Positions 48,118 through 58,001 of a stretch of 64,000 nt of DNA are shown one piece after another. Position 1 is the first letter of the stretch. Each line of letters opens with the position of its first letter. Both the position numbers and the translations under genes were made by a program. Below the pieces are notes generated by a model, which searched no databases, had not been told where the DNA came from, and saw only the letters and a program-made list of their open reading frames with translations. Source of the stretch: Watersipora subatra (taxonomy: Eukaryota > Bryozoa > Gymnolaemata > Cheilostomatida > Watersiporidae); NCBI RefSeq assembly GCF_963576615.1, contig NC_088716.1, positions 3,720,001-3,784,000 on the forward strand, read 5' to 3'.

Positions 48118-50390
48118 GAGAATAGGGATACACATATATATATATACATACAGACAGAGAATAGGGATACACATATATATACAGACAGAGAATAGGGATA
48201 CACATATATATACAGACAGAGAATAGAGATACACATATATATACAGACAGAGAATAGGGATACACATATATATATATATATATATACAGACAGAGAATAG
48301 GGATACACATATATATATACAGACAGAGAATAGGGATACACATATATATATATACAGACAGAGAATAGGGATACACATATATATATACATACAGAGAATA
48401 GGGATACACATATATATATATATATACAGACAGAGAATAGGGATACACATATATATATACAGACAGAGAATAGGGATACACATATATATACAGACCGAGA
48501 ATAGGGATACACATATATACAGACAGAAAATAGGTATACACATATATCCAGACAGAAAATAGGGATACACATATATACAGACAGAGAATAGGGATACACA
48601 AATATGCAGACAGAAAATAGGGATACACATATATATACAAAGTTTACAAAAAGAAGATATACAAAGGAAGAACTAGAAAGAGGATAGAGATAAATTTAAT
48701 TCATGAAGCCCGTGAGAATGATAACAAGAAGAACAGGTGGGTAAAGAGTTGATGGAACTAAAGAATTGCATGAAACACATGCACAAATAGAATATGGCAA
48801 AAGGAAACAGGTACCTTTCTGTGTATGAAATACATGCACATATAGAATATGGCTATGGAGAGCAGGTACATTTGTGTGTGTGATGCATATATCCTTCGTT
48901 TTTTGTGACGTCATTTTATCGTTGTTGGCCATCTTTATAGACAATTTTATCGTTAAAAACACGAAGCTTTTGCAATGAATTTTTGAAAACGATGCTTTTG
49001 TTTGCAATTTTCTTTATTATATGTAGTATCAAAACAACACCTAAAAGTACTATTAAATAAAAAAATAACGATCGTTTTCTAAAAATATGGCGGCTTTTTC
49101 ATGGACGAGCGCATGTGCAAACAACTTGATGATGTAAAAAAACAATGGATAGAATATGACAATTGGAAGCAAGTGCCTTTGCATGTGTAAAACACACGCA
49201 CACATAGAATATGACAATGGAAAGCAGGTACCATTGTGTGTATGAAACACATGTGCATATAGAATATGGCAATGAAAAGCTGGTACATTTGTGTGTATGA
49301 AACACACGCACACATAGAATATGACAATGGAAAGCAGGTACCATTGTGTGTATGAAACCCATGCGTATATAGAATATGAAAATGGAAACCATGCGCCTTT
49401 GTGTGTATGAAGCGAATTAGTATATGAAATATGACAATGGGAAGCAGGTGCCTTTGTGTGTATGAAGCACATGAGTATATAAAATATGACAATGGAAAAC
49501 AGGTACCTTTGTCTCTATGATACACATGGTAATCTCAAGCCGGTGTAGCTGTGATTCTATCTTAGTCATCTTTTCCTCACAGACACCTGAGAAGTGGTTG
49601 AGAAACTGTACTGTGTGTGTCACATAATGATTGATGAAGGCAAGCAGTCTCTTCTGATCGAGTGGTTTCACCTGCAACAGTTGTCACAATCAGCCTCATG
49701 GTTTGTGAAGAGACAAATTAGAAATAATTGAACATGTCACCTTGTTTATTGTGTCCTTTCGTAACACCTGCGATATGCATTTCATAGTAAAATTTGAACA
49801 ATATACGAGTCGTCACCAGCAATAAACAATCTACACCATAACCACAATGCACCATCTTTTCTGTAGTTTATGATACCCAGATATAGCTTCACGATTTTCA
49901 AAAATCACCGAATAATTCGATATTACAAAAAGATGATTCCGAGATATACCACGATGATATTATTATGTAAAAACAACTTGTACATTTTTGTTAATATTTC
50001 TTTTGCATATTTCAACTTGAAAAGTAGCTGTTTTGTGTTTATGATAGTTAAAAACATTTATTCCATGAATGCCTGTGTGTGTGGAAGGCTCTGGAGTGAC
50101 TTTATTATAAGACTAGAAGACTCGTGTGTTTTAGTTCCAGTATCGCTCTCTCTGAACATCATCAGGTGGGAGATAAATCGCCATTACACGATGATATCGT
50201 ATATCGATATTGGCAATATATTTTTTCAAAGGTGGCGAATTTCTAAATGTCTACCTTAAAAATGACCACCAAACAATTAAACTGCCATATCGTGAAGCTC
50301 TATAAACAAACCGTGTTTGCCAACATTTTGCTACCATACCTTAGTGTAATCAATACCAGTTCCAACTATAGGTAGACCATCCTGGTCCAT
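43682..50390 (-). CDS. WASHC3: WASH complex subunit 3 (CCDC53)
   Basis: WASHC3 is a small coiled-coil subunit of the WASH complex, which activates Arp2/3 on endosomes for cargo sorting. Exons in transcript order: 50390-50340 (MDQDGLPIVGTGIDYTK), 49671-49507 (KRLLAFINHYVTHTVQFLN, then VCEEKMTKIESQLHRLE, a heptad helix), 47452-47276 (LSSIPGMDAIT, then an Ala/Pro-rich low-complexity stretch), 46009-45941 (QDPRYIKFFKMLNM) and 43828-43682 (GVPPPAVKMKMKSEGFNPDLL, ending in an acidic Ser/Asp tail). Every intron is phase 0. The total is 202 residues, close to the ~190 of vertebrate orthologues, with all conserved blocks in order. Introns 2-4 hold long minisatellites, two of them touching splice donors. 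A TTTATT at 43244 could serve as the poly(A) signal. Confidence 0.95.
45424..45914. repeat. 35-bp GC-rich minisatellite in WASHC3 intron 4
   Basis: About 14 head-to-tail units of 'taagacttgggtaccgc' + '(a/g)ggctctagtgcccccat', nearly identical. It ends ~26 bp from the exon 4 boundary (45941) and is strikingly GC-rich in AT-rich surroundings. Confidence 0.95.
46748..46824 (+). mobile_element. tRNA-derived SINE head
   Basis: 'gcgtagcgcaatagttagag' (box A) and 'gagttcgaatcac' (box B) are in tRNA spacing, within WASHC3 intron 3. Confidence 0.5.
47985..48645. repeat. (TA)n and ~30-bp minisatellite in WASHC3 intron 2
   Basis: (TA)n at 47990-48032 and 48077-48114, then about 17 units of 'cagacagagaatagggata' + 'cacatatatata' with variable TA length. 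It creates long open frames rich in Ile/Tyr/Cys on the - strand that are not genes. Confidence 0.93.
48770..49506. repeat. ~60-bp tandem array carrying copies of the WASHC3 exon 2 donor
   Basis: Units read on the + strand 'ggaaagcaggtacc(t/a)ttgtg' + 'tgtatgaaacacatg' + 'cacatatagaatatgacaat'. The last unit overlaps the true exon 2 end (49507), where 'aggtaccttt' is the genuine donor on the - strand. About six more units follow to about 49165 and two beyond an unrelated ~260-bp interruption (48880-49140). Confidence 0.85.
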
Positions 50391-50877
50391 GCCTTTAGCA
50401 GCCGAATGCTAGGAACTTCTAAAAAGAAACCTGCAAATGAACAAGAAGATCTGAATTATCTTTTGTGTTAGCTAGTGATGCGATAATATGTTTAGGTAAC
50501 AAAATAGAGATTGATTGTGAAAAAATAAACCGAATTATAAGAATAATATTTACACCTCATTTTCCAACAACCTGTAGAGTGCTGCTCTAAATTCTACATT
50601 TACATGGCAAAAGGTTGCATTTTTATTTGCAAAATATTCTATGTGAAACATAAAATGTCTTTTCTCAACTCTCATTTTAAATTCCTAGTTTTTACAATGA
50701 TATACAGTCTCCCCCCCATATACAGCCCAGGGGCTGTATATATATTTTTGGTTTTTAAAGGAATAAAGCTTCACATTTGGTAATTCATTCCTGTTTACAC
50801 TTCCTTTCTTTAAACAATGTGATGTTTTAGCCACCTTTTTGTGCTGGTAAAATGAGCTATAGATTTTACTGTGAACA

Positions 50878-50970
50878 TAGTGTCTCCTCCACAAAGAAAA
50901 TAGTGTCTCCTGCACAGAAAAAATAGTATCTCCTGCACAGAGAAAATAATGTCTCCTGCACAGAGAACAA
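50878..50970. repeat. ~24-bp repeat
   Basis: 'gtctcctgcacagagaaaat' in four to five diverged copies. Confidence 0.75.
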
Positions 50971-51477
50971 GTATGAAGCAATTCCAAAGCAAAGGTTATC
51001 TTTATTTACAGTTTTATTTAGACAAAAATAACAAAACAACTTGAACAGAAATTGTTTTATTAGAATTAGCTGATAAAACTTTGAGTCTTTGCTGTAAAAA
51101 GAGAAATAGTAACAACCATAATAATAAAAATATAGCAAATAAAAAAGCAAGCAGCCCTTACACTATGTCGCATTAACCAACCTGATGACAAGACAAAAGT
51201 GTAATTAAACAGAGTTAACCTGGTCTGATACACGTTTAGTACGTAAAAATTGTTCAGTTACAAAAAATTTCTTAAACATATATTATATTTATTTAATTTA
51301 TTACGGAGCCTTGATTATTTTGACTAAATACATATTTGAAAGATATTTAACATTACAACTAATGTACTAAATAAAAATATGAAAGAATTTGAAGTAAAAA
51401 GTCAAGTTAATAGAATACTAATCAATATTTTTATTGTTACTTTACCTTAGAGACATGTGAACAACTTGGACTAGGAC

Positions 51478-51632
51478 TAGCAGGTAAGACTAGCAGTGGA
51501 TATGTTCAGATGTGACCAACAGTGTAGGACTAGCAGTGGATATGTTCAGATGTGAACAACAGTGTAGGACTAGCAGTCGATATGTTCAGATGTGAACAAC
51601 AGTGTAGGACTAGCAGTGGATATGTTCAGTAG
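51478..51632. repeat. 40-bp repeat
   Basis: Almost four copies of 'ggactagcagtggatatgtt' + 'cagatgtgaacaacagtgta'. Confidence 0.88.
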
Positions 51633-53036
51633 TAGAGCCATAGAAATACGGTGCATGACTTACTTTAATTAACTTGGACTAATATAGTTTAAATTGCTTC
51701 AATGTTTAAAATTACTTTCATTTTTTTCAGTTCTATTGTTAATTTCTATCAGTGTTTTAGTTTATTTACAAAGCTTTTAGAACTTTCAGAGGTTTTATTT
51801 TGCATTTTTCGGCAATATTTCAGATTTTTGATTGTAAAGAATTCAAGAAATATTCATCAGACTTAATGTTTTTCCAATGCATTGTGAAAAATTAATTCTG
51901 ATAACATTGAGACTATAATTATATTACAAATAAAACTTGTTTTCACGACAAACATAAAACGATCTTAAACAAAACTCTCTAAAAAGGCTCTCTTCATGGA
52001 ATTAGGTCTATCTAGACTCTAGAGCGTTTCCTTTCATTTGAGTTGTAAATTTCCTTCATGTCGGTAAATTGTGACAAAACACTTCAAAGCTTTTTTTTAT
52101 TAAATTAGGTTAAGGTAAAAAGAAGCTATGCGAAGACAAGTCATCCAGATCATTTAGATCTTTATCAGATAGTCAGCTAATCAGATAGTCAGCTACACAA
52201 CTACAGGTATAATGACTGTAATTTCCGGTACTCCTGATGCACAAGCATTCGAAACGATTACAAATCATCCCTTGATAAAAGTAATTTTGACTTAGATAAA
52301 GTGATCAATCAGTTTGACAACATCAATTGACTTCTCTATTGACACATTTCTTTTAACTTGCAACGCAATGAAGCAACGCAATGTCGCAACGCAATGTCGC
52401 AACGCAATGTCGCAAGTTTAACTTGATCATAGTAAAATAATGAAAGCACTTGGTTTTATGTCTACGACTAAGAAAATTTCTAAGAAAAGTTAGTAACAGA
52501 TTAGGTCAGTGTTCAAGGTCACTCCCAATGTCATTTGGCTCACCCCAAAAAAGGCCTGAGAGAGTGCATGAAACAATATATGCATTTTAAACAGTGTTGT
52601 AATCATTTTTTTTGAAATAATTTTTTTGACGTAGAACCTACAAACTAAATCTTTTTCATACCCTTTCACAGCTTAAATATAATACGTACTCTTTTGTTGC
52701 TGGTTCAAAGACGGTTATAATATCGATGAATTTGTTTCTTATCTACACTTTCAACTTCCATTAGAAAGCTTTTAAACTATCTAATTGTTATTGTTTTTGT
52801 TCTCTACCTGCAAGTAGAGGCTTTTTCTCTATTTACAATATTTCATCATTTTTGTTAAGCAAGTTCTTCCAACTAGTTGGCTAGTATGGTGACACATTGT
52901 CTTTTCTCTATTTAGCTCTTATTTTATCTGGTTCTCCTAGAATTTCCGCTATTACTGGTTTTGAAAAGTTGAAGTAAATTCTGCTCAACAAGAATATACA
53001 ACTCCGAACTCAAGAGCGAGTTCACGCAAACTCGAT

Positions 53037-53590
53037 GAGTTGATGAACAGACTCGTGGGCGAGCTGATAAACAGACTCGGAGGCGAGGCGATAAACAGAC
53101 TCGTGGGTGAGCCGATAAACAAACTCGTGGGTGAGCTGATAAACAGACTCGTGGGTGAGCCGATAAACAGACTCGATGGTGAGCCAATAAACAGACTCGA
53201 TGGTGAGCCGATAAACAGACTCGCGAGTGAGCCGATAAACAGACTCGCGGGTGAGCCGATAAACAGACTCGCGGGTGAGCCGATAAACAGACTCGAGAGT
53301 GAGCCGATAAACAGACTCGCGGGTGAGCCGATAAACAGACTCGAGAGTGAGCCGATAAACAGACTCGAGAGTGAGTCGATAGACAGACTCGTGGGTGAGC
53401 CAGTAAACAGACTCGTGAGTGAGCCGATAAACAGACTTGAGAGTGAGCCGATAAACAGACTCGATGGTGAGCCGATAAACAGACTCGATAGTGAGTCGAT
53501 AAACAGACTCGATGGTGAGCCGATAAATAGACTCGCGGGTGAGCCGATAAACAGACTCAAGAGTGAGCCGATAAGCAGACTCGATGGTGT
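53037..53590. repeat. 24-bp minisatellite, open on both strands
   Basis: About 23 units of 'gtgagccgataaacagactc' + 'g(n)gg'. With a 24-nt period both strands stay open: the + strand as repeated E-P-I-N-R-L-x-x and the - strand as F-I-G-S-P-x-S-L. Variation is concentrated at one or two positions of the unit. No start context, promoter or splice evidence favours a gene. Confidence 0.9.
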
Positions 53591-54240
53591 CTTTTCTCAG
53601 CTATTACACCCCAGCAAGCCAAGCACAATAATTCTTGATGTTCGGTCAAGAGCACTTATAGTGAAAGCAGCTATGATACGCTGGCTAATATCACAATGCT
53701 AAAGTCAGAAACAGTGACAAAAATTTTATACCCTATTTACTTTTGAAAATCAAGCAGAGCTTATTGTAAAGAACGCAGTATCTTTAATGGTGTTATATCT
53801 CTCAGTACCAAGCAGTAACACACCAGCAATGATGAAACTGACAGGTTATATAGCAATCCCCGGGAAAAATCTACAATTGATTGGCTGCACAGTAATTAGG
53901 TCAACCAATTCCACAATAACATATTTCGAATACAAAAACGATAACATTTGTCACTAACTAATCACATAATACGAGTATTAATAATTTTTTTGTGTTTGTA
54001 TAGTAACATACAAATCTTAGAACAATATGGTAATAAATGGTTAACATAAAAAAATTGCTAGTATAACACATACATATACACTACATTGGACAAGTGTTAA
54101 GCGTGCGCCTTATACATGACTATTCAAATTTGTCTGAATTGCGACGAATGTAATATAGTTCCATTGAGTCAGCAATTTGAAGCTGCCGAATTATAGGCTT
54201 AGAAAAAACGTCATCAACTCTTTTACGCATGCTGACTGTC

Positions 54241-54248
54241 TATAAATA
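54241..54248 (+). promoter_or_regulatory. TATA box of the zinc-finger/stem-loop unit
   Basis: TATAAATA, 48 nt before the first ATG (54289). A start site near 54270 would give a very short 5' UTR. Confidence 0.6.
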
Positions 54249-54292
54249 CGAGTACACACTGATTCACAGTTCATTCGCTTTTACAAGCATGA

Positions 54293-54691
54293 AGCACTCG
54301 AGCACTTTTTTGCGATTTTTCTTGCAACAATGAGCGTGACCTACAGAGGCACGCTCGTGTACACAGACACCGCTGCTACTACTGTGATGAGGTGTTCACC
54401 ACTCAGCTTCTCCTGCAAGCGCATGTCTCTGCTGAGCACCAAAGAACACAGTCTACCCAGACTGAACCCCAGATACCGAGGGTGTGTTCACCCCGTCGCC
54501 AACACCATCACCACGGGCAACGCTACACCAGGCCACGGCAGGACCGACGGCCGTACTGGAGGCCAGCCCGTGATGCTTGCCCTACTCCATGGCATGAAGT
54601 GGAGTCCAAGATCGGTCCATCGGTAGACTCCATCGGGGATGATAGTGATCCTCTCGGGCTACTGGACTCACAAGACAAAATCGATTTCTGA
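54293..54691 (+). CDS. Intronless C2H2 zinc-finger reading frame with a histone-type 3' end
   Basis: No family was recognised. The frame is open from 54293 to the TGA at 54689-54691. It contains one good C2H2 finger, HRCYYCDEVFTTQLLLQAHV...H (C-x2-C-x12-H-x4-H with the usual Phe and Leu). Before it stands an incomplete finger, CDFSCNNERDLQRHARVH. A Gln/Thr/Arg-rich middle follows, then an acidic tail (SIGDDSDPLGLLDSQDK). It is much richer in GC than its neighbours. The first ATG (54289) opens a different 14-codon frame whose TGA overlaps the next ATG at 54330 (third frame, ends 54626); the next in-frame ATG, 54392, would cut the finger. A one-base change in the T run at 54306-54311 would connect 54289 to the finger frame. 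It may thus be a pseudogene, an assembly error, or use another start. TATA box and stem-loop fit a replication-dependent histone-like unit. Confidence 0.5.
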   Translation, partial: STRALFCDFSCNNERDLQRHARVHRHRCYYCDEVFTTQLLLQAHVSAEHQRTQSTQTEPQIPRVCSPRRQHHHHGQRYTRPRQDRRPYWRPARDACPTPWHEVESKIGPSVDSIGDDSDPLGLLDSQDKIDF

Positions 54692-54717
54692 GTGCCAGTA
54701 GTCCCACCAACCACCTC

Positions 54718-54737
54718 GGCCCTTCTCAGGGCCACCA
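54718..54737 (+). promoter_or_regulatory. Histone-mRNA-type 3' stem-loop
   Basis: GGCCCTTCTCAGGGCC then ACCA. A perfect 6-bp stem with a four-base UCUC loop fits the metazoan histone stem-loop consensus GGYYYUUHUHARRRCC at every position, with the usual ACCA flank after it. It begins 26 nt after the stop codon at 54691, the normal distance in histone genes. Thirteen bases further is 'taagag', which may be a weak U7-binding (HDE-like) purine element. In animals this signal is bound by SLBP and replaces the poly(A) tail. Confidence 0.8.
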
Positions 54738-54876
54738 TTTCCATTTTAAGAGTTTTGTTCTGCGTCGAAAATGGTGGAAAATCAGTGTCGTACTTATCAT
54801 CCACTTTTTTATTACAAAATGAATATCTTTTCTTTTTTTCATACCCAACCGAGTGAAGAAACTTGTGAAGTTTAAA

Positions 54877-54882
54877 ATAAAC
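54877..54882 (+). terminator. Candidate poly(A) signal downstream of the stem-loop
   Basis: AATAAA about 140 nt after the stem-loop. Histone genes often keep such a backup signal, but in AT-rich DNA it could be chance. Confidence 0.3.
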
Positions 54883-57800
54883 TTTACAAACGAACCGCTT
54901 GACGGTATATAATTACGGTTTGCTGATTTACTAAAAATAATAAATGGTTAAAACGCATCTGCACTCAACTGTGATTTCTTGATACCTTGCATAACAAAAT
55001 TTCGTTAGAGAGTATATTGCACAACTTGGCAAATTCTAAATAAAAGCTTGTACTGTTGCAAACTATTTCTATGTATAGCTCTTTTCTGTGATATAGTCAT
55101 CCAGTGTAGACTTAGTTGCATTGACTGCACACATTGTCAAGGCTGTTAAAGCAGACTCTTATTTGATACATATTCATTAGGTTTTCATGCTTAGATCCTG
55201 TCGTCCCAACTCAACATTTTTTTACATATTTTCTTACTCAACCAATTTTCTTTGCATTTTGATGTAGTTGCTTAAGATAATTTGTGTTGTTTACTGTTTT
55301 GCTTTAGTTGTTTTCCTGCTCACAACCTGTGTACTAAGCTTTCTGCTTATGTAGTAGATAGCCTAAGTGACAGACTTGATTGTTTGCTAGATCATAAAAA
55401 CTAAATATTCAGTAAAATGAATGCACACACAATCACACATATCTAACAATAAAAACTATTAACCAAAATATTACGACCGCCGTTACATTGACAGAGAAAC
55501 TTTTACCAAGCTCGTATTGCCACATTTGTAATGAATGCAACATGTCCAAACAATACTGATTTTGGGTTTTAGTGCTTCATTAGATACGACGATTAAAAAT
55601 CTGAAACCATTCGCTAAAAACATTGTTCCATAACTTAGTTAACATGGTAAAGACAACAGCACATACAATTATCAAATTTATTGACTAAATGTATGGAAGA
55701 ACGATCCTCGATTCAACTTTAATACAGCTTTCATAACAAGGATCTAAATTTCAATCAACGTATTCGTCCTTGCGAACCAGAAATAGGCGTGTATGAAGCC
55801 TTTGCGCAAACCTAATCAAACAAACATACGATACTTAACGTTTTTTAAATTTAACAGAGTAAAATAACTAAGGCTACAGATATTCTAAACATTGTTTTCT
55901 GACGACTCAAGCTGGCACGCTTTCTTAGTTACTTTCTAGTCGCTAGTAAATTACCTTTGTAGATCCTATTATTTAAAAAACCCTTAAAACGTGACAAACA
56001 TTTTCAATTGGGTAAATGTTTTCTTTTTATTTTTTTGTTTTTTTTGGGCATATTTTCAAAGGTATAATTACTGCACTCTTTTTCATTTCGCTTGATCTCG
56101 GTTGTTGGAAGCAAGTTCTGCTTGATGTATGAAAGCATTGAGTGGAAGCATCTTAATTATCTGATTTTTTGGGCAATAACTAACTGGCCTAAAGTAGTTT
56201 AAATTGAACTTTAAATCTTTAATTAATTACTTATCACAAAAAAGGTCTGAGAGAATGTATGTATTTAAAATTACATTTTTACTGTTATTGTAAAATGAAT
56301 AGCTTAGTGTTGGTGATTGATAGAACAGGATTATCCTACCTATTACTCTACACTGAACCTGGAATGGCGTAGTTTATTTATGGTTACTTTTATTAGTTAT
56401 TGCTAATAGCTCCAAAATAGATTCTGATCTAGATTATTCACTGTTTTGATCAATTTATCTTGTTTATTGATGTAACCAAAATCTTACAGTTGAACTTTCC
56501 AGATGCTGCAATTTAGAACTACAGAACCAAAGGAGAATTCTTAAAGTAAAGAATATCAAGGGTTCTTCCCAAGACCTTACGTTTATTTTAGAACAAAAAT
56601 ATATGATAAGTTATACCTCTAGACCAAATTGTATGGAAAAGTAATGTCTGAGACTTAAAATAGAGTCACCCTCTTGTTCTCTCGGTAATCGACTCTTTGG
56701 CTTGTTCTGCTGACATGTCTGTCTGCCATGATGCAGCTGTATTGAGGAAGTGAAGAGTGAATATTCGTTCTTTTATATTGACTTAAGTGTTGAAGTGCCG
56801 GAGTGAAACTATATTTTTTAAGTTTTCAATTGTAAATCTTGTAGTTTTAGAGGGTTTTGGTTACTTTTTGTTGTTATTCGTTCACAGAGATTTTATCATA
56901 TGTAATCAGTGATTATAATCCTTGGTCTGGTATAGATTGATACCAGATGCGGATCTTGATATACCGCAAGATGTTATAGTCTGGGTGTTGTCACTGATAG
57001 AGGGTCTGGTTAGGCGTAGATCTTAGATTTCCCTCTTTAGGAGTTAGACCATGGTTTCAGTCTGTGCTATAATTAGATTAAAAATCTTTTGGTGGTTATC
57101 TGACATTTTCTTTTGCTAAGTTCTCAATGTTCTAGTCGTAGAATGTGGTTCGAAATCTGAAGTTGGCTTGTAATCTTCCCATCTCTGAAATTTGTAGGTG
57201 CTGTAACTGTGGAATCTGCAATGAAAATTGCAATGGTGATGTAACTTGTTATTCCCTTTATTTTCTATCTGTACAGATCTTTTATCTGATATCAGATATA
57301 ACAGCCTTTTCACTTTTATATCTTACTGCATCATCTATACCTCGTATTCGAGATAATGTGTATTTTACAATGAAGTTGAAAATTTCTTAATAACTCAACA
57401 GTCGACTAAACTTACATATAAACCTTTTAATGGATCAACAACAATGGACGGTATTTGATTCATGGTTTTTACAAGCAGTTAGTTTTTAGCCATTGCTCAG
57501 TAGTTTGTTGCGGCATTGTATATGAATAATTTGAAGAATGTCCAAATGCATCTATGAGCCTATGTATAAAACTATACACTAGTTTTGGTACATCTATAAA
57601 TTATCATCTATTTGGCATGCATTCAAAATATTATGCAAAAATCTTTCAATGATATCTTTTAGCAATTTTTGTTTTCATGTATGTGTGGACATTCATATTT
57701 AAACTTCCAGTTCACTGACTCAATGCAATATATGCACGTGGTGTATATTTCGATACAATGCGGAATTCGGTAAAAATATCAAACTATTACAAGTTATTGA

Positions 57801-58001
57801 ATGGTCACTTCAAACTTAAATTCATTTGTTTATTTTTTGAGATTCAGTTTTAGCTGCCCGAGTTTAGCTCTTTATTACGGAGCTGCCTAATAATAAGCAG
57901 CATAATATGTCTAACCTCCAACTAATGAGCGGATAGGAGTAACAGCTGTAAGGGCTATGTGGTGGTGTTAGTGACTCACGTATTCAGTTCTTTGTAGAGG
58001 G
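54883..58001. other. AT-rich intergenic spacer
   Basis: No exon, RNA gene or clear repeat supported; only short open frames of low quality. The final ~150 bases may contain the 5' UTR of the GalNAc-transferase-like gene. Confidence 0.5.

Larger units (their letters stand above)
50391..53020. other. Spacer upstream of WASHC3
   Basis: Contains the presumed WASHC3 promoter side, a 'tatacagcccaggggctgta' palindrome (about 50720), a 24-bp repeat (50878-50970), a 40-bp repeat (51478-51630) and a 15-bp repeat 'cgcaacgcaatgt' (52363-52415). No convincing coding exon. Confidence 0.5.

Noticed and set aside
47810-48640. Overlapping Ile/Tyr/Cys-rich frames of up to 276 codons on the - strand
   Set aside because: They arise from a TA-rich minisatellite in a WASHC3 intron and are open in all three - frames.
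49053-49525. Cys/His-rich repeated frames on the - strand resembling a secreted protein
   Set aside because: They are translations of the ~60-bp array next to WASHC3 exon 2. The true exon uses only 49507-49671.
52985-53560. FIGSPxSL repeat protein on the - strand
   Set aside because: The 24-bp minisatellite is equally open on the + strand; no start, splice or promoter support.
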